Source: Opeltia flavorubescens (taxonomy: Eukaryota; Ascomycota; Lecanoromycetes; Teloschistales; Teloschistaceae). From it: a stretch of DNA of 64,000 nt. The notes under the pieces are model-generated. The model was not told where the DNA came from, did no database searches, and saw only the letters and a program-made list of their open reading frames with translations. This document shows, piece by piece, positions 11,339 to 23,285 of this stretch (position 1 is the stretch's first letter; every line of letters starts with the position of its first letter). The stretch spans positions 1,736,001 to 1,800,000 of the forward strand of contig KE546967.1 of assembly GCA_000442125.1 (NCBI GenBank), in the 5' to 3' direction. Both the position numbers and the translations under genes were made by a program.

Positions 11339-13056
11339 TCAAACATAAGTTCCATCACTGGCTTCTGAATCATGATAAACCTGCCTAACCTTCGTGGGCT
11401 TCCCAATCAACGCTTCTGAATGCGGTTCTTCCACAAATTGTGGTTCGGTGCGGATTGCCATTTTGGTGATATCGTAGGGAGCCGCCAGCAGTCCGATATA
11501 TCTGGCCGCGGACAGCCAGGGGTTTCTCCTCTTGATCGAGTATCCATTGACGATGATATGACCACCTATCTCAATGATCAATCCGGGAATTTTGAGGATC
11601 TCTTGCATGTGCTCCGCCGCATCGCTCCGTTCAGGGACAACGGTATGTAGGACCGGGTCCGAATATTTGTTCATCTGGCTGGCGATCCACATGGCTGTCA
11701 CTCGGCCCCAAACACCAGCTGACAAGACGAGCGATAGGATCATAAGAGCGACAGAGACGGACATTAGAGTGGATGAGGCGAAGAGCATGGTTCCAAATGC
11801 GAATACGACCACACTGCTAGCTTTGGACAGGACCCGAAAGCATGCATGAGGCGCGGATACGCCCTCCTGGGATATCACAACATAGAAGCAGCTGTCTCGT
11901 TTGGTGTAAGCTTCTTGGCTGGATATCTTGACCACACTCGTGGCGTTGAAACCTGCTTTAATGGCGTCCAATACGTCTTTGCCGTCACGTGCCTGAACTT
12001 TGGGCGCCTCTTGACTGACCTGAACGGTATGTGGCGCTTTGGCAATACGTAATGTCCAATTGTTGGTGAAGGGTACACCGACGAAGTTCTCAATTATCGA
12101 CGCTATGACAACAAGAAAGTACCAGAACCACATCCAAGCATAAACCTACAGTATCATTGATTTTGTCAGTGAATATTTCAGTGCTTGAGAAGNCCAGCCA
12201 GTAGACGTACGTCACACCACCAAACGATTACACCTCCAATTTGCCCAAACCAGAGTGCAATCAAAATCGTAGCAACCAAGACTGCCTGTATTAGAACTCC
12301 GATCCACACATTGCGGTACAAGCCACCTCGGTCGTCTTCAGCACGTCGTTGGACACGTCTTGCGAATGTTTCCGCAGGAGACAGTATCGAGGTGCGCGCG
12401 TCCTCGACTTCTTGTTGACGCCTCTTCTCAGCGATCAGGTTTGTGGTCGCAATCATCCCACCATAAGTGAAAGAAACTTTTGGGTCGTAAGCACCAGCCT
12501 GGGTAGGGACCATCGTTCCACCTAGGCTGAGGAACATGGCAAAGACCCCAGCGACTGGCATCAATTTGTATACCACCCAAAGTTCTTTTGTCGGTGCCCC
12601 GATCAGAGCCCCAGCCGTTGGAAGCAAGCTAAGTGCGCCTGCAGCTCCGTTATACTCGGCAGCATTGAGTGTTCCTAATTCATGAAGAGCGAGGCTAAGG
12701 TTCCCCAGACAGTATTGAGTCGAGTTTGGCCCTTTGCCCTGGCGAATGAGACTGCCGCGTCTATCCCAGGCACTCATGAAAAACCACCCGGACTCACGAT
12801 TGATGTCATCTTGTATGGAGCCGGAAGAAGGCACCCAAGTCGAGGCAGGACTGACTGCGGTGGGTGTGAATAACTTGGTATTGGGAGGTGCATCGTTGTA
12901 AAGGGGATCTTGAGCCGCGGCTGCTGGGAGTAAGGAGCACACGAAGATGAAAAGGATTTCGGCGCTTCTGCTAATGCGTTGAATGCGATACAAGGCATCG
13001 GTATAAATGATCCCTCGGAACGAAGTCTTAGCGGCTACGGATTGAGATGGAGGCAT
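11339..13056 (-). CDS. Multi-pass membrane protein, fungal-specific, function unknown
   Basis: Two exons on the minus strand, 13056-12211 and 12145-11339, joined by a GTACGT..TAG intron of 65 bp that keeps frame (550 residues). Exon 1 has a hydrophobic segment ending in AAAAQ, consistent with a signal peptide or first membrane helix. An extracellular-looking region with NSTQYCLGNLSLAL follows, then helices at ELWVVYKLMPVAGVFAMFLS and NVWIGVLIQAVLVATILIAL. Exon 2 adds MWFWYFLVVIASIIENFVGV and a two-helix segment VVVFAFGTMLF..LMILSLVLSAGVW. The junction lies inside a helix-rich region (IVWWCD|VYAWMW). I do not recognise a domain. A further upstream exon around 13.1-13.2 kb is possible. The ambiguous base at 12193 lies in the intron. 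Confidence 0.7.
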
Positions 13057-13800
13057 AGATCACCCAAGCGTCGAGGTACCTGCCTAGAATTGAAAATGAG
13101 CAGATCAAACCCGATGGCGATCGTCCTTTGCTCGCAAAAGGCTTTGAGCGTAGGTTGAGTAGGCGGCAACACCCAAGCTCCGTGCATGCTAGGAAAATGT
13201 TCAGAATTCCAGATCATATACTTGATTGGGTATTACACACGTCCATGAGGCATCCAGTAGTTAGCCATCGGGTCCGGAGCTGAAGAAAGGCTACATAGAT
13301 GAGGGAGGGGGAGTGGTGACATGGGCGCCATATTCCTTGGTCGCCTGCCTTGGATCGTTTGACTGCCCAGGTCTCACAGCATAGCCTTGCGGTACTGTGT
13401 GAGACGAGCATTGTGCCACGGCAAAGGGCGTTGGCGCAGGCGCGCACGGTGGTCAATGATATCTTCCGACTTCTATCTCGTATTATATTAATCACATTAA
13501 TCTGCTATCGGTGTTTCCTCAGCCTGTAAAGCAAAATGGACGTACTTCAGATTTGGAAACTTGAAGGCTCGTCCATATCCCATTTCTGATCCCATTTCCC
13601 CGCTCGACTTGGGCGACGGTGTGATTCAATGAGCTGCCACTATCCGAGCGTGTGGGTACACAACAGATTTTGATGCGCTTTGGGGACATGGGTTTTCTAA
13701 CCCTCGGCGCTTGCGAAAGGGGATGTGAAGCCTACTTGTTTGCGACTTGGAGATATATTCTATATCTTCCTTCCCATATTTGCTATCCACTCAGTCATAC
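13057..13800. other. Divergent intergenic region
   Basis: Separates the left-reading membrane-protein gene and the right-reading desaturase gene, so it should hold both promoters. Short ORFs at 13035-13217 and 13214-13495 on the minus strand carry no recognisable motif, though the first could be an unrecognised 5' exon of the membrane protein (possible donor near 13083). Confidence 0.5.
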
Positions 13801-15239
13801 ATGATACTCACAAGCATGTTCACATCCATACATCCGTTCCTTACCCAGCCTGATCTCATTGTAATAGATAATCTGAGCCGCGACATACACGGAGCCCATG
13901 GATCCAAGCCACTACGGCTTGCAGTGGACCCAAAAGAAGTCTTGACCGATGACAGAGCAACAGTGCAACTTCTCAGCAATCTGAACGACGAGAGCAGCGA
14001 CGAATTTCAGCCCACAGTATTCACAGGCTGGGACTTGAAGCATATCCCTAAGCCAATCAGCAAATTCTTCATAAAACCATATACAAACTGGGCAAAGCGT
14101 ATAGTCCGACGACCGACTGATGTCGTCTTCCTTACGCACATCCTCACTTACTTAGCAACATCAGTGCCTAGTGCCTTGTATCTTTATTATAAGTTCTCAT
14201 GGCCGCACGCTATCTTCCACTGGGTCATGCAAGGCTGGTATTGCGGTTCTTTCACGTTGATGCTTCACAATCATATCCATAACAACGGTGTGCTCAAGAG
14301 CCAATACGCCTGGTTCGATGATACTTGGCCGTATATCTTGGAACCACTGATGGGGCATACCTGGGATTCGTATTTCTATCATCATGTTAAGCATCATCAC
14401 GTCGAGAACAACGGACCGGGAGATTTGTCATCTACCATCAGGTATCAGCGGGATGACCTGTTCCATTTTTTGCACTATGTAGGGCGTTTTTTATTCTTGA
14501 CTTGGATTGAGCTTCCACTGTACTTTTGGAGAAAAAACAAAAAGTCTTTGGCATTACGGACGCTCGGGTCGGAGCTTTCGTCATATACATTCATCGCCTT
14601 GATGGCGACGTTGCACTTGCGAGCGACCGTTTTTGCCCTTGTTGTGCCTCTAGTACAAATGAGGATTGGGATGATGGTTGGCAATTGGGGACAACACGCC
14701 CTAGTCGATGAGGTGGAACCAGACTCAGACTTTCGCTCGAGTATAACTTTGATCGATGTACCAGTAAGTATACCTGGAATTAATCCCATGACCTTGGAGG
14801 CCCTAATATGATGTGTTATGTTCTCGTTGATCCTTTTTTTGCCGCGGAGTTTGGCTGACCTTTACGCACATAGTCCAACCGTCATTGTTTCAATGATGGC
14901 TATCATACGTCCCACCATCTCAATCCTCGTAGGCATTGGAGAGATCATCCAATTTCTTTTGTCAAAGCGAAGGCACAATATTCGACTGGCCGCGCTCTTG
15001 TATTTCATAATATTGATTACATCATGATGACTATCACCTTGTTGCGGAAGGACTATATGCACCTTGCCTCTTGCCTTATACCCATAGGGGATCAGATAGG
15101 CATGAGTCAGAGGCAGATCGCGGACATGCTCCAAACGAAAACGAAAAGATTCACAGACGAGGACATCATCAAGAAATACGGGAAATCTGACCCACAACAG
15201 GCCAAAATAGGGGATTGTACGTGCCACTCGGTTGGATAG
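13801..15239 (+). CDS. Membrane fatty-acid desaturase/hydroxylase family protein
   Basis: Two exons, 13801-14763 and 14874-15239, joined by a GTAAGT..TAG intron, in frame (442 residues). The three His clusters of membrane di-iron desaturases are visible in order: HNHIHNN at about residues 156-162, HHVKHHHVENN at about 194-204, and HTSHHLNP at about 332-339, the last supplied by exon 2. Hydrophobic spans lie before the first box and between the second and third. The family inserts double bonds or hydroxyl groups into acyl or related lipid substrates at the ER using O2 and an electron donor; no fused cytochrome b5 domain is seen. The first in-frame ATG (13801) was chosen; 13816 is an alternative. 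The specific substrate is unknown. The polar C-terminus (DEDIIKKYGKSDP) looks genuine. Confidence 0.82.
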
Positions 15240-16198
15240 GATATTTGATCTAGAAATGTTGGAAATACAACAAGCTACCTTTGAGTGCAAAGTGTAAGAG
15301 GTCGAGACTATTTGTAGCTGAGTACAAGAGGCCGCAGTGGAAAGCAAAATTTGCGGATGAGAGAATTATGATCTCTTTATAGGGCGAGAGATCAAGAATA
15401 CGAAGGCGTATAACAGTAGCAAAAGCAAAAGGAAAAAATTGCTAGAGCGCTCTGCTACTATATTATAAGACTTTCCTTCTGATAGCATGTCCCTAGCCCG
15501 CGTAAAAGTTATGGCCTGGAGCTGACGTTGACTATCGCCTGCGAAACTCTGCTAAAGCGATAGCGTCGATGGTATTCTTGTGTGATTGTATGGCAGTCCT
15601 GGCGATGTTCCGGCCATGACGCATCGCGAACTTGTAGCTGCAGGTCTACGGCTTAGATACTAATTAGAGAAAGGGTGCCATCATCCTTTCCTTGGATATC
15701 TGACCCTCCGAGTTGCCTAATCAACTGTGCCGTATTGCCTTCGGCTTGTCGCAGGAAACAAAGACCAATCAAGAGCAGTGCAGATTTTGTGCTGAGCATT
15801 ACAGGAACCTCTCGGATGGGTGCATAGATAGAGTTGAGGTTAGTCTGGGCAAATTGCTGTCCTGCTTGGTCTGGTAAACCGTGCCATGTGTTGTGTTGCG
15901 TTCACGCCCCTCTGCTGCTGTTTTACTTGAGGTTTACCCATCCATTCCGCTTCGAAAGTAAGATCCATCGGTTTATATATACGCCTTAGTTCTGCACTGA
16001 AAGACTATCGCTTTATTAGCACACCACAATGCCATCCATCCAGGACTGACGAAGGTAAAGAGAGCAGGGTAGAGAAACCAGGTCTTCGATATATACCCCC
16101 GCATTCTGTTCTTTGGCATTCTGGCGACACATTATAGACTCGTTTAGCTTCATACACATTGCTCGTCGGATTTCATCATACCACTGACACCCGGAAAC
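15240..16198. other. Intergenic stretch with nothing recognised
   Basis: Nearly 1 kb between two genes reading the same way. No ORF with protein-like composition, no RNA gene and no repeat were found. The right part presumably contains the promoter of the rhodopsin-domain gene. Confidence 0.6.
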
Positions 16199-17761
16199 AT
16201 GAATGCAACGGTAGTGCCGGGACCGATTAGTTATGCCACAATACCCCTACAGAAACCGCCGGCAGGCGTTATTCCCAATTTTATTCATCCGGAGTCTCGG
16301 AGCTGGCAGGTCTACCTCACAGCAGCTATCTGCTTGACCCTAGCCGTCAGCTTCGTGTCACTGCGAGTATATTCCAAATTTGTGGTGACAAATTTGCGAA
16401 CAGCAGACGATTGTGGGTGAACGCATCTATCGTGTTTTTGTATGCCTGTCTATTTTGCAACGCTAAGTAACATATACAGACGTCATGATCTTTGCATGTG
16501 TGGGTTTTGGTCCCGGGTAAGGCCTGCTACGCCCGCGATGCTGACTGTTTGCAAGATATGTTTTGTTGCATACTGCAGTGTTGTCATGGCCGGTATATCG
16601 TTGTGCTTGGTATTCATCGACTTGTTCGATATGCTTACAGCTTCTTAGATTGTGGTCGTGCCTACGGGCGCCATGTCTGGGAGCTCAGCGTCATATCTAT
16701 TACCAGTCATCAACAACTCGTAAGTCATCTGATCTTCTTCTACTGATGGGAGGGCTGAGACGGCAAAGCTGTTGCTTGTAAGCGACATAATGTATGGTCC
16801 GATACTATCGATGATCAAGCTCGCCCTGTTCGTCTTGATATACCATATCTTCAATACTTATCGGTGGCTTCGATTGCTCGTCTACTTCGGCGCTCTTGCC
16901 AACCTGACGTTCTACTTCTCGGCGTCGATCTCTGTCATCGCACTATGCGCACCACGAGATGGATTGGATCATCTGGCCATGGCTCGGGTAAGGGTTGACA
17001 GGACTAGCTCGATTCTTCCCATGATTTTNCCCCGTACTCATCAAGCCATTATTCTTCCAGTACCACATTACAAAGACCAAAGTAGCTGACGCGACAGAAA
17101 TCCAGACAGCTCGGTGTCGAAGATCAGTTTCCGTTGGCTTGGTCCAGAGCGCAGTGGGCATCGTTAGTGATTTCTACCTCTTGATCATCCCGATCCCAGC
17201 GGTCTGGAATCTTCAAATGCGTCTCCAAAAGAAATTAGGTATTATCGCAGTCTTCATGACCGGGCTGCTGTAGGTGGCGTCTGCTAGTTGGTTTTGATAA
17301 TAGCTAACGGCTCCTAGAGCTTGTGTTGCGAGTTGCATAAACTTATGGGCCAGAATCAGGCTCCGGAGAACAAATGATTTTACATGGGATGCCATCGATC
17401 CTCTTCTTGTAGCGTAAGTCTACCCACTAAAGAATGTTTGAGATCGATCTTTGCCACGTTTAGCTCTTTCCCGGATATAGCTTCTGGCTAACGTTCCCAT
17501 TGCCGACAAAGCATAATCGAAATGGCCATTGGCATTGCTGTAGGCTGTGCACCTGCTGTCTCTTCATTGGTTCGCCATGGGAGCTTTCCGCTCGCCAAAC
17601 CTGTTGCTTCTGTGTGGCGCAAGCGGCGATTTGTTGGTCTTCCCATGACCTCATGGTTTACAATGTTCTCCAGAGTTGAGAAGCATCGAACCGAAAGCAC
17701 AAGCATGGAAACTCCAGTCAATGACAGAGGGATTTATATCGAACTTGAAGGGGGTAAATGA
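16199..17761 (+). CDS. Rhodopsin-domain (PTH11/SAT4-type) integral membrane protein
   Basis: A multi-exon gene starting at the ATG at 16199. Recognisable blocks in order: PPAGVIPNFIHPESRSWQVY with first helix LTAAICLTLAVSFVSLRVYS; YGRHVWELSVISITSH; SDIMYGPILSMIKLALFVLI; the helix LVYFGALANLTFYFSASISV; VSDFYLLIIPIPAVWNLQM followed by KLGIIAVFMTGLL; and the tail from MAIGIAVGCAPAVSSLV to the stop at 17761. These are hallmarks of the fungal rhodopsin-domain family, seven-helix proteins often expanded in plant-associated ascomycetes; PTH11 itself is a surface-sensing receptor. Introns are several and short. The segment 16412-16660 could not be resolved exactly; a donor after GATT (near 16411) gives ADDYVMIFAC. 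An ambiguous base lies at 17029. Function beyond the family is unknown. Confidence 0.75.
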
Positions 17762-18712
17762 CCCGATACGCTGAAGGACGCTCGCCAGTACCGGATTGTC
17801 CTGCTTGCTTTCGATGTTGTGTTGATTTTCCCGATGCGAACAAATGTTTTGAATGACAATACATGGTTTTCGTCAGTAGGAAATCCCTATTGCCTGATCG
17901 GGTGTCCGGAAGAGCATTGTAAATGGTTTGCGTATGTGCCAATGAGGCGTTGCCAAGTGCAGGAAGGAGGTCAATATGCCGCTTCGAAGTCCTTCAGTCA
18001 GACCCGGCCGTCTTCATGAGTAGTAGTAGTAGTGTAACTTCATTTAATTCTGACCATTTGTAGCTGATTGGTTCCACAACTTCTCATGACTGATTTCTTG
18101 TGGTAATGTCTGGAGAGCAAGGGCGACGAGAAGATTAGGACTACGAGCGCCAAGAATGAGGGTTAGGGCAAAGATCGCCCTTGCCTCCGGTCCGGTGCTA
18201 CCTAGCTTGTTGCTAAACAACAATGTTGAATGATCAATCTTTGCAAGAACGGGAGGCAAAGGTATCTGGGTTTGACTTGAAGCCCCAATTTGACTTGTCA
18301 AATCGAACCATGAGAGAGCATGGGCGCAGGAAATGCCTGAACCGCCATCTTCAGTATCAATCCCCCAGATCTTGGCATCGCCACACACCATGGATTTCGA
18401 AAGCGACGGTGAGACTGCTAAGTGTATGATATAGACGTGGAACAATCTATGAAACAAATGACCATCAGCGAAAAGACGCTCTCGTCTTTCAATTTTGTGG
18501 CCGTCGTTATGGCCATGGCTTTCAAAGAAGCCCAAAGATGTGTCTCGTTGCTATTGCTACCATTTCAAATTCCTTAGGCTTTCCTGTAGCAACACCATGT
18601 TTGTCTGGACACCTTCCATGTCCAGTCATGCTGGCTTTTCATCATTACCATTTGACTCTCTGTCTTTTTCTCGCAAGAAGGCAAAGTTGTGACTGTCGAA
18701 GGTGTTGCAAAC
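17762..18712. other. Intergenic stretch with nothing recognised
   Basis: Contains a short (TAG)n-type run near 18018-18033 and an open minus-strand frame at 18044-18535 (163 codons) whose composition is not protein-like and which matches nothing I know. The right end should contain the transporter promoter. Confidence 0.5.
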
Positions 18713-20510
18713 ATGTCTTACAACATTGCTCCCCAGGAGGTCGGCGAGGTACGCCGTATGTCGCGAAGCACACGCAATAACTCCGTTGCAACGATACCAG
18801 GCCTTCACTTGGAAGGTTCGGAGCAACAATGGGCACCTTCTGTACGGCTCTACCTGGCATTCGCAACCCTGTCTGTGATCACGATGATGGTGGCACTGGA
18901 TGGAACCTCCTTGTCGGTCGCACTGCCTGTAGGTGATCCAAGTCTATGCCGCTCGACCTTCTTTTTTTCTGACTTCCTCGGTATAGCTCATATCCGACAA
19001 GCTCGGCGGAACCGCCATCGAAGCGTTCTGGTCCGGAACATCCTTTCTCCTATGCTCCACCGTCTTCCAGCCGAGCTTCGCCAGCTTCTCACATATTTTT
19101 GGAAGGAAGCCAATGATCATGACGGGCCTTGTATTCTTCGTGGCTGGTGCAATCGTCGCGGCGGTCTCCCATGACTTTACCGTCCTGCTGATTGGTCGCT
19201 CACTACAAGGAGTTGGGGGCGGAGGCCTGATAGCTTTGACTGAGATCGTCGTCACTGATCTTGTTCCTTTGCGATTGAGAGGGCAATGGTTTGGTGTTAT
19301 CAGCGCAATGTGGGCTCTTGGTTCGGTGTCAGGTCCAATCATAGGAGGCGCTTTTGCTCATGGTGATACTTGGGTAGGGTTCCTTCTAGCATATTGCATC
19401 AGTGATTTGGTCGGCTGATACTGTTGACAGCGATGGATTTTCTGGATCAATCTTCCTTTCACAGCTATCGCTCTTGTTTGCGTCCCGCTTTTCGTGACGC
19501 TTGCCTTCAAGCCCTCGCACTTCACCGCTCAGCTTGCCCGGGTCGACTGGTTTGGCTCCTTCCTCTTTATTGCGTCCACTACATCCTTCCTCATTCCAGT
19601 CACATGGGGCGGCGTATCATATCCTTGGACTTCGTGGCGCACTTTGGTACCTCTTTGCCTCGGCATTGCAGGCCTAATCACCTTTGCAGCTTACGAAGAA
19701 GTCATTGCTTCCGAGCCCTTGATCCGGCTCGTGATCTTCAAAAACCGAACTTCGGCTGTCAGTTATATTGCAACGGTCCTCCACGGCATGATCCTATGGT
19801 CGCTGCTATACTACTTGCCTCTGTATTATGAAGCTGTGCAAGGCTTTTCTGCAGTCATATCAGGGGTTGCTCTCTTTCCACAGACCTTTACTGTAGCCCC
19901 GTCAACAATGGTGGTCGGGATCCTCATTACGCTTACTGGCCGATACCGATGGGCCATCTGGTCTGGTTGGGTCTTGACAGCACTTGGGACTGGCCTCCTC
20001 TACCTAGTGGACGTCGATACGCCTGTGGTGAAGTGGATCTTCCTGAACATAGTCGGTGGCCTAGGAATGGGAATGCTTTTCCCAAGTATGGCTTTCGCCA
20101 TTCAAGCTTCCCAAAAGAATAAAGATCTTGCCTTCGCAGTCGCCATGTTCTCCTTTTTCCGTGCTTTTGGACAAGCCCTTGGCGTCGCCGTTGGAGGTAC
20201 GGTCTTCCAGAACCAGATGAAGACAAAACTGTTAGGATACCCAGCACTAGCCCCTAAAGCATATGAATATTCGAGGGATGCGTCAAGTTTGGTGCAAATC
20301 ATCAAAGCTATGAAGGATGGCGTGGTAAAAGAAAATTTAAAGCATGCGTACGCAGATAGTCTGAAGGTTGTATGGTTGACCATGTGTGGATTAGCAGGTG
20401 TGGGGTTAATATTAAGTCTTTGGACAAAGGGACTGGACATGAACAAGCCATTGGAGACAGAGCAGGGATTCATAGAGCCAAAGAAGGGCAAAGATGTTGA
20501 AAAGCGATGA
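18713..20510 (+). CDS. MFS transporter, drug:H+ antiporter-2-like
   Basis: Three exons, 18713-18928, 18987-19373 and 19431-20510, with GT..AG introns, in frame (560 residues). The N-terminal cytosolic tail (MSYNIAPQEVGEVRRMSRST) is followed by 12-14 hydrophobic spans. Family motifs include the loop HIFGRKPMIMTG (motif A type), GRSLQGVGGGGL (motif B region) and LGSVSGPIIGG (motif C, diagnostic of antiporters), plus RWIFWINLPF after the second intron, typical of DHA2 14-spanner exporters. Such proteins export drugs, toxins or secondary metabolites across the plasma membrane. Proximity to the P450 and desaturase is compatible with a metabolite neighbourhood, but no backbone enzyme is present. 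An earlier in-frame CTG/GTG context gives no better start. Confidence 0.88.
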
Positions 20511-20704
20511 CAGAGGTGGAGAGCTATACTTGAACATTTCCGTATCGATAATTAGCGCATTTGGATGAGCGAGGGTGATATTCTTCAAGGTTCGGGGACC
20601 AAGGACAAAGATGCCAATGGACATCTTGACCGCATCCCTTAACTCACACTCCATGCTTGGACTTCCCAGCCTTATCCTTCCCTTGACCACATCACCCTTC
20701 CAGA

Positions 20705-21390
20705 TTACTCACAGATCCACTCTTCCGCCCAGAAACTCTCGATATTCCCTGCATCCTCTTCACCCAGGTAGTCTTCAAGTTTCTTCATCCCATCATCACT
20801 TTCCGTCATAGCTGCAACATCTTTTATAGAATGGCAAATATCGCTGAGTACGTTTGCCGAGTGCTGGGATAATGGACAGAGCGGGCCAGTAGCAGTGATT
20901 TGTCGAAGGAGTGTCATGCTGGGCGGCATTGTTGGTGCACGTTTTGCAGGTGCGGGAGCTGCGGTGTAGGTGTTTAGTAGCGGTAAAAGTTGTGACGGCG
21001 AAGCGATGGGTAGGAGTGCGAGTGGTAGGGAAAGTTCATGGAGCCTGACGAGTATGTATTAGTCGTCCACTCCTGTGGGGGAAGGGTAGGTTTCGGGGCG
21101 TGTTCTAAAGGAGCATTGGATAGCTCACATCGTCTGTAAGGTCAGGTAGGTATGGAAGCCATTGATGGTGGAATTATGTGTGGAACTGTTGGCAAGTAAA
21201 AAGGCTATGGCTGGCTTCGGATCCGTTGTAAGCGTAGCGAAGCGCTCAATTCGCTGGAGGACCGCAGAGCGTTCACTGCCCAAAATAGAGATTGGTGTGA
21301 GCAGAAGAAAGAGTTGCTGCTGTGGAACGCTTGTAGTGTCCTTTGAGCTTTGTAGTGGTAAAGCTATATCATGGGTAGTGAGAGGGCTCT
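20705..21390 (-). CDS. Hypothetical protein, 3' part (two exons visible)
   Basis: Two minus-strand exons, about 21390-21129 and 21044-20705, joined by a GTGAGC..CAG intron with branch site ACTAATAC; frame is kept across the junction (HTYLTLQTM|LHELSLPLAL). The product is helical (FLLLTPISILGSERSAVLQR, then LLPLLNTYTAAPAPAKRAPT) and ends with an acidic segment EDYLGEEDAGNIESFWAEEW before the stop at 20705. The 5' end is not resolved: an acceptor lies at 21391-21392 and the preceding exon with the start codon was not found with confidence upstream. I do not recognise the family. The gene is convergent with the transporter, about 200 bp apart. Confidence 0.5.
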
Positions 21391-21742
21391 CTGTGCACAG
21401 TCAGCACCTAAAAGAGATGAAAATGGGAATACTAGAACCTCGAAGTCTAGGACTGGTTGCTGACGCGAGTAGTGGTATGACAGAAGCCAAATCACGTCTT
21501 TGACGCAGTGAACTACAGAACATAATTCTTTGTAAAGATAGACTCTTAGTTTTGGGAGGAATTATTACGCGGGAGGAGAATACTTTTTGATAGAGGTGCG
21601 AGGCTCTACAATCTATATAGTACAACCTTCGGAAGAGAAGAGACGACAGCGTCCATTGGGTATCATGAAACAGCCTACGACGCCATAGGAAATCATGTAC
21701 AGAGACGAAAATCAAAATGCTACTAGCAGGGAATGATACCAG

Positions 21743-22663
21743 TCAGATGTACCGATAGCTTTCTGATGATGTGGCGAATGGCCAAAAGGTCGTGGTTGGG
21801 TTTGAAAGCTTTTTGGTTTGATTCATGTCGTCCGAATGAACGATCCGCTCCGCTGTCGGCAGTGGTACAGTTTCCGTTTCCTTTGGAGGTTCAGTCGTTT
21901 TGAATGGCGTTTGTCGCCTAAGCCAGGATAATAGGCCCTTCGCTCTGGGCTGTAAGGCTTCGTCTTCCCTTTCTTCGGATTCCCACAGCTCTCTGGGCAA
22001 GATCCGATCTTTACCTTCTCCTGCTTTCGCTCTAAGTCTCAAGATCTCCTTTTCCAGTTCTACCAGAGCTTTACGGCCAGATTTCTCGCTTTCTTCGAGT
22101 TCTGCGATCCTATCTGCAACATCCTCTCTCCGAGTACTTTCTCTTCGGCTCGACCACCACCTTTCAAAGACGATAAGTCCAACGCCCACACTGAGCAAAA
22201 AGGCCTCCGATGCAAAGTTGGCTCCAGCATCTATGGCTTTAGCTTCTGACAGCGGTCGGATCCTTGGCTTGGATGTCGTTTTTGCTTTCTCCGCCCCTTT
22301 GGTCTTCTCCCCAGCATGAGCTGCCTCGTCCGCTTTAGCCTGGGCTTCTGTCTTTACTGTTGGAATCTCGAGCTTTTGTTTCTTTGCCTGAGCCTCTGCT
22401 GCCTCTCGAGCGATTTGCTTTTCGATAGATGCATGGTCCTGGAGAAGTCCGAGCCGCAGCCTCATGTCTAGACGGTGAATCCTTTGCGCCCCTGCGATAC
22501 ATAGCTGCCGGAATCGAGCGTGCTCGCGCGCTTGGCTTTTGATGTAATTCTGGTGGAGAGATGATCAGTCCCGCTCAGCCCGAATTGTAGGTGTACTGAC
22601 AGCAACAGGCTTTGAAAGTGTCCTGATGACTAGCGAACCAAGCTTGATTACTACACCTGACAT
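21743..22663 (-). CDS. OPA3-like mitochondrial protein
   Basis: Two exons, 22663-22601 (21 codons) and 22549-21743, joined by a 51-bp GTCAGT..CAG intron, in frame (289 residues). The N-terminus MSGVVIKLGSLVIRTLSKPV is characteristic of the OPA3 family, followed by IKSQAREHARFRQLCIAGAQ and LDMRLRLGLL. Then come a Lys/Ala/Glu-rich stretch, a hydrophobic span (ASEAFLLSVGVGLIVFERWW), and a coiled-coil-like region RIAELEESEKSGRKALVELE. OPA3 proteins reside at mitochondrial membranes and affect mitochondrial morphology; the fungal role is poorly defined. The C-terminal tail is low complexity. The gene is head-to-head with the polo kinase gene. Confidence 0.85.
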
Positions 22664-23285
22664 GATCCAACAAGAGGGGTTCTATAAGCCGCCCATTTTA
22701 TAAGATTGAGCCAAAAGACATGGGTGTCCTGATTGTTTCAATTACAACAAAACTCTGAGGAGGTTTCATTATACGTGTTAAATCTAGAAAGAGAATTACT
22801 GTCATAGATCCGAGTAAGCAGCCACAGGTAGGTACAAATAGTTTGAGACAAGGTTAATTGACTCATTTTTGTCCGCACAATGGTAGGGCTGACTATCTCC
22901 GGGAAGCCGATCACCGGGGCGACGGAAGTTTTGTTTATGTGGTTAGCTGCTTAGGATTGACGAAACTCTGGAGGGGTCAACCACTACTAATTATTTGCAA
23001 GGCAGTCCTCGCATCGAAGTCTAGGAGATCGGTTAGTCAGTCCTCAGCATCTCTCTTCTTGCTGCTGGGTCGGCTTACGATCTGGACCCGTATCGCGGAC
23101 TCGGCCGCAGCTTCTCTATGATGCTATCCTAACTTCAATTTTACCTTATCGATCCATCTTCCAAACTTCATGAATGATCTACGACTTTACGAACAACGAA
23201 ACAATAAGCCTTTGCATAGCCAGTTGCTTTACGAAAAAGCCCTCTTGATGTTAAGTCGAAGACACCAGGAGACTACAGCAATTTG
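22664..23285. promoter_or_regulatory. Shared divergent promoter region of OPA3-like and CDC5 genes
   Basis: These 622 bp lie between the start codons of two divergent genes and must contain both promoters and 5' leaders. A TTGTTTA motif (near 22931) resembles a forkhead site, which would suit G2/M control of a polo kinase; one such hexamer-scale match is weak evidence. An 87-codon ORF at 22858 is probably part of the leader by chance. Confidence 0.5.

Noticed and set aside
18044-18535. 163-codon minus-strand ORF between the rhodopsin-type and transporter genes
   Set aside because: No homology is recognised, composition is not protein-like, and there is no paired splice signal.
6702-20510. 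A complete secondary-metabolite gene cluster
   Set aside because: P450, desaturase and transporter are neighbours, but no polyketide, peptide, terpene or other backbone synthase and no pathway regulator were found, and the P450 looks broken.
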